Assembly (NCBI GenBank): GCA_944349915.1
Contig: CALVNU010000053.1
Coordinates: forward strand, 1 to 6,299
Length of the DNA: 6,299 nt
DNA from: an uncultured Clostridia bacterium
Lineage (GTDB): Bacteria > Bacillota > Clostridia > Christensenellales > UBA1242
Direction of reading: 5' to 3'
The translations under genes were made by a program, and so were the position numbers. The notes under the pieces are model-generated. The model was given only the letters and a program-made list of their open reading frames with translations. It was not told the DNA's origin and made no database searches. Shown here one piece after another: positions 1 through 4,720 of the stretch. Position 1 is the first letter of the stretch. Every line of letters starts with the position of its first letter.

Positions 1-218
1 TCGGCACCATTGATTCCAAGTTCGCTAAGCGCAAGGAGCAAAAGTTTGTTTTTGTAAACTTTGTATTCTGCGCCGTTCTTTTTGAATTCTCTTCTCATTT
101 CGGTATCTTCGGCAACAGTAAGTTTGTTATAGTCAACGAAAGTTACAGATTTTGCTTTAGAAAGTTTATCTTTAATTTCTTCGACAATAAGTTTTTTTGC
201 TTCTAAATTAGCGCTCAT
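1..218 (-). CDS. rplJ: Ribosomal protein L10, N-terminal part (runs off the left edge)
   Basis: The first 72 codons of 50S protein L10 are present and the rest lies outside the window. L10 anchors the L7/L12 dimers at the base of the ribosomal stalk, where translation factors dock. The family pattern is visible: an N-terminal helix starting MSANLEAKK, the strand SVTFVDYNKLTV at about residues 24-35, then EMRREFKKNGAEYKVYKNKLL at about 40-60, which corresponds to the L10 segment containing 'lR..lr..g.e..V.KNtL'. The start at 218 is set by a perfect AGGAGG (complement of 225-230) six bases upstream. The preceding RNA is a recognisable L10 leader, which independently supports the identity. The gene normally follows rplA. 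Here it is transcribed away from rplK-rplA and lies at the other end of the window. rplL would be expected next, beyond position 1, but cannot be seen. Confidence 0.95.
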   Translation of the reverse strand, partial: MSANLEAKKLIVEEIKDKLSKAKSVTFVDYNKLTVAEDTEMRREFKKNGAEYKVYKNKLLLLALSELGINGA

Positions 219-382
219 TCTTTTCCTCCTTTTTTAGAATATTGTGTTAAAAACAAAATCTCTACGCCTAGGAAAAAAGCGTAGAGAAAAACATCTATAA
301 CTACTCTTCTTTCCTCGGCAAGCACGCCATTGCGTTTATGTTGTGTAACACTTGCTGTCTACGGATTAAGATTTTATTTTCA
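219..382 (-). promoter_or_regulatory. Ribosomal protein L10 leader (autoregulatory 5' UTR of rplJ)
   Basis: Read on the minus strand, the leader starts near 382. It contains the two conserved blocks of the L10 leader family: CCGTAGACAGCAAG (complement of 351-364) and CTTGCCGAGGAAAG (complement of 309-322). GCAAG in the first block pairs with CTTGC in the second and encloses small hairpins such as ACGC-aatg-GCGT. In this family the L10(L12)4 complex binds the leader RNA to reduce expression of its own operon. An intrinsic terminator-like hairpin follows before the ribosome binding site, so control by transcription attenuation is likely. The family assignment rests on the conserved blocks and their position. 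The switching mechanism is inferred. Confidence 0.88.
250..287 (-). terminator. Attenuator hairpin in the rplJ leader
   Basis: On the minus strand, CTCTACGC (286 down to 279) pairs with GCGTAGAG (267 down to 260) across a ten-base loop, with one more possible pair at 287/259. A U-rich stretch, ATTTTGTTTT, follows. It lies between the L10-binding part of the leader and the rplJ ribosome binding site. Its left arm contains TCTACG, which can also pair with CGTAGA of the upstream conserved block (complement of 358-363), so two exclusive folds are possible. Confidence 0.8.
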
Positions 383-388
383 AATGCT

Positions 389-417
389 ATTATAGCCAAA
401 TTTAATGCCTTTGTCAA
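389..417 (-). promoter_or_regulatory. Consensus sigma-70-type promoter of rplJ
   Basis: On the minus strand, TTGACA (complement of 412-417) and TATAAT (complement of 389-394) are separated by exactly 17 bp. This is a perfect housekeeping promoter. The predicted start, near 382, gives a leader of about 164 nt that contains the whole L10 leader. Confidence 0.9.
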
Positions 418-432
418 CTATTTTTTCTAAAT

Positions 433-500
433 ATTTTAAAGTTGATACAAAAATTATTTTAAAGTTACGCAAACATCATTTTAAAGTTGATACAAAAAAA
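433..500 (+). repeat. Three direct repeats, 22-23 bp apart, upstream of the rplJ promoter
   Basis: The sequence ATTTTAAAGTTGATACAAAA occurs at 433-452 and again at 478-497. A diverged copy, ATTTTAAAGTTACGCAAA, lies between them at 456-473. Start-to-start spacing is 23 and 22 bp, about two helical turns. The array begins 16 bp beyond the rplJ -35 box, so a binding site for a regulator or an UP-like element is possible. No function is proven. It lies in the spacer 418-671, which otherwise holds only the terminator at 581-629. Confidence 0.6.
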
Positions 501-580
501 TTAAGCATAAGTTTAATTAAGATTGCAACAAAACATTGCGAACGAAAAATTTACAAACATTTTTCTTATATTGTTTACTA

Positions 581-629
581 AAAAACGCCCAAAACCAGTC
601 ATTTAGGGGATACTGGCTTTGAGCATTTT
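581..629 (-). terminator. Intrinsic terminator of the minus-strand membrane gene (possibly bidirectional)
   Basis: A 13-bp stem pairs 587-599 with 612-624 and includes two G-U pairs on the minus-strand RNA. The 12-base loop contains the complement of TTTAGGGGAT. On the minus strand it is followed by GTTTTTT and on the plus strand by ATTTTTG, so it could work both ways. It lies 43 bp beyond the stop of the 672-1523 gene and separates that gene from the rplJ region. Confidence 0.82.
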
Positions 630-671
630 TGTCCTAATCTTGTTTTGCAATTTGTTGTCTATACACTAGTT

Positions 672-1523
672 TTATTCATCATCTTTCTTGTCTGTTTTTT
701 TCTTGTCAATGTCTTCTTGGAAATCATCGATAAGGTCATCTGTCAAATCGTCAAGTTGGTCGTCGGTGTGCAAAGGTTCTCTCTTCAACATTTCAATAAG
801 TTCGTCAAATTTTTTGTCAAGATCATCTTCTTCAAGGTTGTCTGTTTCGGCGCTTTCTTGAGTATTGTTAGCCTCTGCAGTCGCATTTGTTTCTTCGGCA
901 GGTTGTTCCTCGGTTGTTTCTGCTGTTTCTTCGGCAGGTTGTTCTTTAACAGGTGGCTCTTGCAAAGTAAGTTCTTCTTCTGCAGGTTCTTCTGTTTTAG
1001 CAGTTTCTTTAGGTTCTTGAGCAACTTTTGCCTCTGCTTTTTCAACCTTTTCTACAGTAGCGGTTGGCTTTGCAGTTGTTTTTGTAATTTTTACTTGTGT
1101 ATTTTCTGGAATAATAAGAACAGTTTGAGGTTTTGTTTCTACTTCTTCCTCGTCATCAATATCGTCATCCGAATTTTCTTCAATAATTTTTGCAACTTCT
1201 TCGTCTGTCATAAGTTTTTTGTTTCTCTTGTAAAGAGCAAGAGCAACAACGATAATCATAACGCAAATCACAACAGCACAAAGAAGGGCAATCATAAGGG
1301 TTAAGAATTCATTGTTTATAAATCCTTTGATAAACGAGAATGCAAGATAGAACCAAGCGATAAATGCAAGAAATGGCATAAACATCAAAAGCAAGAGTGT
1401 CAAGGTTGACATTTTAAGTTTTTCTGGTTTTTTGATTGCAATCAAAACTGCAACGACTGAAAAGACTGAGAAAATAATTCCCAAAATAAATGCTGCAAGT
1501 TGAGCAGATGTAAAATTTTCCAT
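672..1523 (-). CDS. Three-segment membrane protein with a long acidic, repetitive cytoplasmic tail; function unknown
   Basis: This encodes a 283-residue protein that I do not recognise as a named family. Hydrophobic segments lie at about residues 8-30, 39-65 and 73-97. The basic loops KKPEKLK (31-37) and YKRNKK (98-103) predict an outside N terminus and a cytoplasmic C-terminal part. Residues 104-283 are hydrophilic and low in complexity, rich in Glu, Thr, Ala, Pro and Asp. The heptapeptide EQPAEET occurs at 194-200 and 206-212. The last 55 residues are Asp/Glu/Lys-rich and probably helical. The start at 1523 has GGAGG (complement of 1529-1533) five bases upstream. A longer reading from a TTG at 1574 is not credible, because that TTG is part of the TTGACA -35 box. 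The gene has its own promoter and terminator, so it appears monocistronic, and it is divergent from the gene at 1664. The tail may be a charged tether or interaction region; this is inference. Confidence 0.85.
   Translation of the reverse strand: MENFTSAQLAAFILGIIFSVFSVVAVLIAIKKPEKLKMSTLTLLLLMFMPFLAFIAWFYLAFSFIKGFINNEFLTLMIALLCAVVICVMIIVVALALYKRNKKLMTDEEVAKIIEENSDDDIDDEEEVETKPQTVLIIPENTQVKITKTTAKPTATVEKVEKAEAKVAQEPKETAKTEEPAEEELTLQEPPVKEQPAEETAETTEEQPAEETNATAEANNTQESAETDNLEEDDLDKKFDELIEMLKREPLHTDDQLDDLTDDLIDDFQEDIDKKKTDKKDDE
888..944 (-). repeat. Internal 21-bp direct repeat inside the acidic-tail coding region
   Basis: An identical 21-bp block starting TGTTTCTTCGGCAGGTT (plus-strand reading) is present at 888-908 and 924-944, a period of 36 bp. 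It encodes the repeated EQPAEET of the acidic tail. The perfect identity suggests a recent in-frame duplication or slippage, so tail length may vary between strains. Confidence 0.8.
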
Positions 1524-1545
1524 ATAAACCTCCAAGTTTGATTTC

Positions 1546-1574
1546 ATTTTAACACAATCTTGATATTTTGTCAA
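1546..1574 (-). promoter_or_regulatory. Promoter of the minus-strand membrane gene
   Basis: On the minus strand, TTGACA (complement of 1569-1574) and TAAAAT (complement of 1546-1551) are spaced by 17 bp. The predicted start near 1539 leaves a 5' UTR of about 16 nt that holds the GGAGG site. This promoter settles the translation start at 1523. Confidence 0.85.
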
Positions 1575-1626
1575 TATTGTTTTTTAAATTTTAATGTTAT
1601 TTTTGCAAATTTTAGAGCAAATTATT

Positions 1627-1654
1627 TTGAAAATTGTGATTTTTGGGTTATACT
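1627..1654 (+). promoter_or_regulatory. Promoter of the single-anchor membrane gene, almost touching its ATG
   Basis: TTGAAA (1627-1632) and TATACT (1649-1654) are 16 bp apart. An overlapping -10 reading, TACTAT (1651-1656), gives 18 bp. In both cases transcription would start at about 1661-1664, at or within three bases of the ATG at 1664. This implies a leaderless or nearly leaderless mRNA. It is divergent from the promoter at 1546-1574, with starts about 120 bp apart. Confidence 0.6.
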
Positions 1655-1663
1655 ATAGTAAAA

Positions 1664-2617
1664 ATGGAAACAAAAGCACAAGAGAAAAAGCCGATAGATA
1701 AGAAAAAATTGTGGCTTATAATTGGGGGAAGTTTGTTGGCAGTGGCAATTATTGTGGGCATTATGCTTACTTTTTTGCTAGGATATAATTCAAATTCTCC
1801 AGATAAAGTGAATATTGTCAATCTTGACAATACATATTTTTCTGTAAACGCAAACAATAACTATAAAGGTTATCGGTTTGTTTTTAATTCTAACGAAGAA
1901 GAGCTTGTTTTTGAAAGTGAAGACAATGTTATTGTGCTTGATGAACTTGAAGGCTTGGAGGCTGGGAAAAAATATCAAATTTCCGCTTGCTATCTTGGCG
2001 AAACAGAAAGTGCAAACAGTGATTATAGCCAGCCAGTTGAATGGACTTGTTATCTAAAACTACAAATGCCTACCTTAATTTATAGCGAAAGTGAAAACGG
2101 GATAATTTCATGGAATTCCATTGATAGCGCAAACTATAAAATCAAATATAGGCTTTATATTTTAAATGTTACAACAAACGATATATTGACAACAATAGAA
2201 ACAACTGGAACCTTCTATGACTTAAACAATTTTGATGGTGGCCAATTTGAAATAATGATATCCGCTTGTTCAAATAATGCTTACATAGAGCAAAGCACCA
2301 TTTCAAAAGCGGTAACGGTTGAATTTTATAAAAATTTCAAAGATTTTGACAGTGCCACAGTAAGTCTTGAGACAAACAAATTGTTGACTGTCAAGGGTAG
2401 TCAAAATATTGAAAAGGTTGATGTTCAAATTAATGGAATTTGGGTTACAGACATAATTCCTGCATCACAGTCAAACTTAAATGGTGTTTATACATATTAT
2501 ATCTCACTTGCAGATTATAATATTACCGAGCAATCAACAGTTGTTGTTCGCCCATCGAACATTGACAAATACAATGTGTATAAGGGAGAAGGAACAATAG
2601 CGCAGATAAGCAGATAA
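1664..2617 (+). CDS. Membrane-anchored extracytoplasmic protein with fibronectin-III-like modules; function unknown
   Basis: This encodes 317 residues from the ATG at 1664. A short basic N terminus (METKAQEKKPIDKKK) precedes one strong membrane helix at about 16-41. No cleavage motif is obvious, so the rest (about 42-317) is probably anchored outside the cell. Two stretches resemble fibronectin-III or related beta sandwiches. Around residues 96-128, GLEAGKKYQISACYLG followed by YSQPVEW resembles the typical 'L.pgt.Y.v.v.a ... S.pv' end of a module. Around 136-220, NGIISWNSIDSANYKI and FEIMISACSNN resemble the start and end of a second module. Residues 221-317 look like a third beta-rich domain. 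No enzyme motif is visible. There is no Shine-Dalgarno sequence before the ATG, unlike every other gene here. A TTG at 1643 would overlap the -10 region and is rejected. The FN3 likeness comes from pattern reading and is uncertain. Confidence 0.82.
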   Translation: METKAQEKKPIDKKKLWLIIGGSLLAVAIIVGIMLTFLLGYNSNSPDKVNIVNLDNTYFSVNANNNYKGYRFVFNSNEEELVFESEDNVIVLDELEGLEAGKKYQISACYLGETESANSDYSQPVEWTCYLKLQMPTLIYSESENGIISWNSIDSANYKIKYRLYILNVTTNDILTTIETTGTFYDLNNFDGGQFEIMISACSNNAYIEQSTISKAVTVEFYKNFKDFDSATVSLETNKLLTVKGSQNIEKVDVQINGIWVTDIIPASQSNLNGVYTYYISLADYNITEQSTVVVRPSNIDKYNVYKGEGTIAQISR

Positions 2618-2646
2618 GTTGATAGTTGAGACATTATAAGTTGATA
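2616..2646 (+). repeat. Two AAGTTGATA direct repeats, 22 bp apart
   Basis: AAGTTGATA occurs at 2616-2624, overlapping the stop codon of the preceding gene, and at 2638-2646. Both the nine-base core and the 22-bp spacing match the repeats near 433-500. The stretch 2618-2757 is otherwise very A-rich and holds only the promoter of the next gene. No convincing terminator for the upstream gene is visible. Confidence 0.4.
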
Positions 2647-2723
2647 AAGATATTATAAAATAAATTTAGTTGGGAAGAAACTATAAAAAATTTATAAAAA
2701 ATAAAAAAAATTGCAATTTTGTT

Positions 2724-2751
2724 TTGTGATAACAAAAATATGTGCTAAAAT
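2724..2751 (+). promoter_or_regulatory. Extended -10 promoter of the HicB-like gene
   Basis: TGC directly before TAAAAT (2746-2751) makes an extended -10 element. A weak -35, TTGTGA (2724-2729), lies 16 bp away. The predicted start is near 2758, giving a short 5' UTR of about 14 nt with AGGAG at its very beginning. Confidence 0.55.
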
Positions 2752-2771
2752 TTAGATAGGAGTTATTGACA

Positions 2772-3068
2772 ATGAGGTATGTTTACCCAGCAATTTTTGT
2801 AAAAGACGAAGACAATAGTTATAAGGTTTTATTTCCAGACCTTGATATTTCAACTGATGGAAAAATTATGGAAGAAGCATTCTTATATGCCAAAGGTTTT
2901 TTGAAGTCATATTTTGTTTATGTTGAAAATTATGACATGGACTTTAATTTGCCAACAGACTATGAATCTTGCAACCCGCAATACTCTTTTGCAGACGAAA
3001 GTATGCTTATTGATGTCGAAATCGACAAAAACGACCTAAAAAACTCTTCAAAATATTTTCAAAACTAA
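2772..3068 (+). CDS. HicB-like small protein (UPF0150-type fold), no HicA partner
   Basis: This encodes 98 residues. The N-terminal half follows the HicB / UPF0150 pattern: YPAIFVKDEDNSYKVLFPDL at about 5-24 matches the usual 'ypai...ed.gy.v.fPDlpg..t.G.t.eEA...A...l'. GKIMEEAFLYAKGFLKSYF then follows at about 30-48. In type II toxin-antitoxin pairs this domain neutralises the HicA ribonuclease, and a C-terminal DNA-binding domain usually represses the operon. Here the C-terminal half (50-98) is acidic and shows no clear helix-turn-helix. No open frame of HicA size lies in the gaps on either side (2618-2771 and 3069-3158). It may be an orphan antitoxin relative or a domesticated regulator. 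The ATG at 2772 is preferred: AGGAG (2758-2762) is nine bases upstream, whereas a TTG at 2766 would be only three bases away. Confidence 0.8.
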   Translation: MRYVYPAIFVKDEDNSYKVLFPDLDISTDGKIMEEAFLYAKGFLKSYFVYVENYDMDFNLPTDYESCNPQYSFADESMLIDVEIDKNDLKNSSKYFQN

Positions 3069-3078
3069 TATTTTTTAG

Positions 3079-3107
3079 TTGACAAAACAAATCTGTTATG
3101 TTATTAT
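3079..3107 (+). promoter_or_regulatory. Promoter of the rpmG-secE-nusG operon
   Basis: TTGACA (3079-3084) and TATTAT (3102-3107) are 17 bp apart. The predicted transcription start is about 3113-3115, inside the left arm of the hairpin at 3110-3139. Confidence 0.87.
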
Positions 3108-3109
3108 CT

Positions 3110-3143
3110 AACTAGCACTTCTTGAAAGGGGTGTTAGTTTTTT
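3110..3143 (+). terminator. U-tailed hairpin overlapping the rpmG operon start site
   Basis: AACTAGCACTTC (3110-3121) pairs with GGGGTGTTAGTT (3128-3139) in a 12-bp stem with three G-U pairs and a six-base loop. The tail TTTTTT (3138-3143) completes the shape of an intrinsic terminator. RNA entering from upstream, such as the HicB-like gene, would form the full stem. RNA starting at the local promoter lacks the first few bases and would form only about 8 bp. It may end upstream transcription, attenuate the operon, or both. Confidence 0.7.
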
Positions 3144-3158
3144 GTTAGGAGAAGAATT

Positions 3159-3320
3159 ATGGCAGCACCAAAACGCAAAAATATCACACTTGCTTGCACA
3201 GAATGTCAAGAAAGAAATTATGCAACAAGCAAAAACACAACAGCAAATTCTGAAAGAATTGAAATCAAAAAATTCTGCCCAAAGTGTGGAAAGAGAACTG
3301 TTCACAAAGAAACAAAGTAA
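3159..3320 (+). CDS. rpmG: Ribosomal protein L33
   Basis: This encodes a complete 53-residue L33, a small 50S subunit protein near the ribosomal E site. It begins MAAPKRKNITLACTECQERN and ends KTVHKETK-like (RTVHKETK). The four cysteines C13, C16, C40 and C43, in CTEC and CPKC, form the zinc ribbon of the cysteine-containing L33 type. This suggests the zinc-dependent paralogue rather than the cysteine-free form made under zinc limitation. AGGAG (3147-3151) lies seven bases before the ATG. It is the first gene of the operon; the next ATG begins 12 bases after its stop. rpmG directly before secE-nusG is the classical Firmicutes arrangement and supports the call. Confidence 0.97.
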   Translation: MAAPKRKNITLACTECQERNYATSKNTTANSERIEIKKFCPKCGKRTVHKETK

Positions 3321-3332
3321 TTGGGGGATTTT

Positions 3333-3791
3333 ATGTCTAAAAAGAAAAAGTCGTCAAAAAACAAATCTAAAACAGTAAAAGTTGTCGCAAACAATTCAAA
3401 CAGCGACAAGGTTTTGTCAAATCAACCACAATCTGACACTCAAGATTTGGAACAAATTGAAACTGCAAACCCAGAGCAATCTGTACAAGAACAAACTGCA
3501 GTTATAGAGCCAACAGACAAGGTGGCTAAAGCAAAAACAAAATCTGCTGATAAAAGCAAACAAGACAATAAAGACAGCAAAGATAAAAACGCAAAAAACA
3601 AAAAACCAAAAGAAAAAGGCAAACTTAAAAGAAAGGCAAAAGAAACTGTATCGGAACTTAAGAAAGTTACTTGGCCTACTTTTGGTGAAGTGGTAAGAAA
3701 AACAGGTGTAGTTCTTGCAGTTGTTATTATTTTTGCAGTTGTAATTTTTGGCATTGATATGCTTTTAGGTTTTTTGACCGATTTTATTAGA
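3333..3791 (+). CDS. secE: Preprotein translocase subunit SecE with a long charged N-terminal extension
   Basis: SecE is the small essential subunit that clamps SecY in the membrane protein-export channel. The conserved core is at the C terminus: an amphipathic helix ending in ELKKVTWPT (108-116), then one membrane helix at about 124-147 and the end DFIR. Most Gram-positive SecE proteins have about 60 residues and one membrane helix, whereas this one has 153. The extra N-terminal part (about 1-95) is hydrophilic and low in complexity. Residues 31-60 are rich in Gln, Glu and Asp, and residues 61-106 are strongly Lys-rich. The ATG at 3333 has GGGGGA (3323-3328) four bases upstream; a TTG at 3321 would lie inside or before that site. 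The stop codon occupies the three bases after this interval (3792-3794). It is cotranscribed with rpmG and nusG. Confidence 0.93.
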
Positions 3792-3803
3792 TAAGAGGTA
3801 GAT

Positions 3804-4463
3804 ATGGAAGAAAATAAAGTTCAAGAAAATCAAATTGAAGAAACCGAGCAAGTGAGCACCGCAGAAAAACAAGCGGTTGAGAGCACTACAGAAGAGCAAA
3901 CTGGTTCGGAGGTTAAAACAGAAGAAAAAACTTCTGCTCAAGATATCCCTGCAAAATGGTATGTTTTGCACACTTTTTCTGGATATGAAAATGTTGCAAA
4001 GAAAAACCTTGAAACTGTGGTTGAAAAATTTAATCTTCAAGACAGAATTTTTGATATAGTTATTCCTATGGAAGATGTTGTTGAAGAGAAAAATGGCAAA
4101 AAGAAACTTGTACAAAGAAAGTCAATGCCTTGCTATATTTTTGTTAAAATGAAATATGGGGACGACCTTTGGCACAATGTGACAATCACAAGAGGAATAA
4201 CAGGTTTTGCCGGCCCAGGAGGAAGAGCGCTTCCATTGAGCGATGAGGAAGTTGTCAAAATGCATCTTGAAAAAATCAAAGTCGATGTTGATTTGGAAGT
4301 TGGCGACACTATTGAAGTTGTTGACGGTGCACTTAATGGAATGGTTGGCAAGGTTTCGGAAGTTAATGCCGAAAACGGAACTTTGACAGCGGTTATTGAA
4401 ATGTTTGGAAGAGAAACTCCTGTTGAACTGGAATTTTCTCAAGTGCGCAAAGCAAACAAATAA
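3804..4463 (+). CDS. nusG: Transcription termination/antitermination factor NusG with an acidic N-terminal extension
   Basis: NusG binds the RNA polymerase clamp and, through its KOW domain, ribosomal protein S10 or Rho. It is 219 residues long. The NGN domain begins at KWYVLHTFSGYE (51-62) and includes PCYIFVKM (109-116) and ITRGITGF (128-135). The KOW domain covers about 163-219, with VGDTIEVVDGALNGMVGKV (166-184) and MFGRETPVELEFSQV (200-214). The normal 'dGPF' stretch of the KOW loop reads DGALNG here. Typical NusG starts a few residues before WYV, so residues 1-48 are an extension. It is rich in Glu, with a net charge of about -10. AGAGG (3794-3798) lies five bases before the ATG, and the gene follows secE by nine bases. 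No clear terminator follows. The next U-tailed hairpin is at 4721-4754. Confidence 0.96.
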   Translation: MEENKVQENQIEETEQVSTAEKQAVESTTEEQTGSEVKTEEKTSAQDIPAKWYVLHTFSGYENVAKKNLETVVEKFNLQDRIFDIVIPMEDVVEEKNGKKKLVQRKSMPCYIFVKMKYGDDLWHNVTITRGITGFAGPGGRALPLSDEEVVKMHLEKIKVDVDLEVGDTIEVVDGALNGMVGKVSEVNAENGTLTAVIEMFGRETPVELEFSQVRKANK

Positions 4464-4466
4464 CAT

Positions 4467-4598
4467 GAAGGCTTGATTTACAGCAGAATTTGTCGAAAAT
4501 TTAATCTTTGGCAATTTATTTGCTTGATATTTAATTGTTGACAATTTATTTATGGAGATTTAATTGCAGGCAATTTATTCGCTGGAGGCTTGAATGTG
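4467..4598 (+). repeat. Degenerate 15-bp tandem array directly after nusG
   Basis: About nine units of 13-15 bp run from three bases after the nusG stop. The best seven start at 4495, 4510, 4525, 4540, 4554, 4569 and 4584; the fourth has 14 bp. The consensus is roughly GGCAATTTAATTGCT. Alternate units are more alike, giving a visible 29-30 bp period (GGCAATTTATT at 4510 and 4569, GACAATTTATT at 4540). Read in frame, units give pentapeptides such as ENLIF, GNLFA, DNLFM, GDLIA, GNLFA and GGLNV, interrupted by a TGA and a one-base shift. This resembles a decayed A(N/D)LXX pentapeptide-repeat gene, but a non-coding 15-bp array is equally possible. It fills the first part of the 347-bp gap 4464-4810. 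The stretch 4599-4690 shows nothing beyond a small inverted repeat. Confidence 0.65.
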
Positions 4599-4691
4599 GT
4601 TTATGTGAAATTTGAGTCATCTTTAACTAAATGCTTTAGTCAAGAAAACAGATAAAAACAGTTAAAATCAACTTAATCTTGCCAAAAACAC

Positions 4692-4720
4692 TTGACAAAG
4701 AAATGGCTAATATGTATAAT
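4692..4720 (+). promoter_or_regulatory. Consensus promoter of the rplK-rplA operon
   Basis: TTGACA (4692-4697) and TATAAT (4715-4720) are separated by exactly 17 bp. The predicted start is near 4727, inside the left arm of the following hairpin. The operon therefore has its own strong promoter, independent of nusG. Confidence 0.92.

Noticed and set aside
645..1304. Plus-strand open frame of 219 codons, rich in Phe, Cys and Leu
   Set aside because: It is the antisense shadow of the 672-1523 gene, which has a promoter, ribosome binding site and terminator. This frame has none, and its composition is typical of an inverted Glu/Lys-rich gene.
1524..1574. Seventeen-residue N-terminal extension of the minus-strand membrane protein, starting at TTG
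   Set aside because: That TTG is the beginning of the TTGACA -35 box; the start at 1523 has a well-placed GGAGG.
3063..3080. Inverted repeat AACTAA / TTAGTT after the HicB-like gene, considered as its terminator
   Set aside because: The stem has only 6 A/T-rich bp with no T run after it, and it overlaps the -35 box of the rpmG promoter. The hairpin at 3110-3143 is a better candidate.
2618..3158. Search for a HicA toxin gene next to the HicB-like gene
   Set aside because: The gaps are 154 and 90 bp on the two sides and hold promoters and a hairpin, with no frame of the needed length.
3142..3378. Plus-strand open frame of 78 codons
   Set aside because: It is out of frame with rpmG (3159-3320) and the start of secE, both of which are clear homologues.
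4122..4544. Minus-strand open frame of 140 codons
   Set aside because: It is antisense to nusG, whose protein matches NusG over its whole NGN and KOW domains.
4626..4640. Hairpin ACTAAA-tgc-TTTAGT, considered as the nusG terminator
   Set aside because: It has a short weak stem followed by CAAGAAAAC with no T tract on the plus strand.
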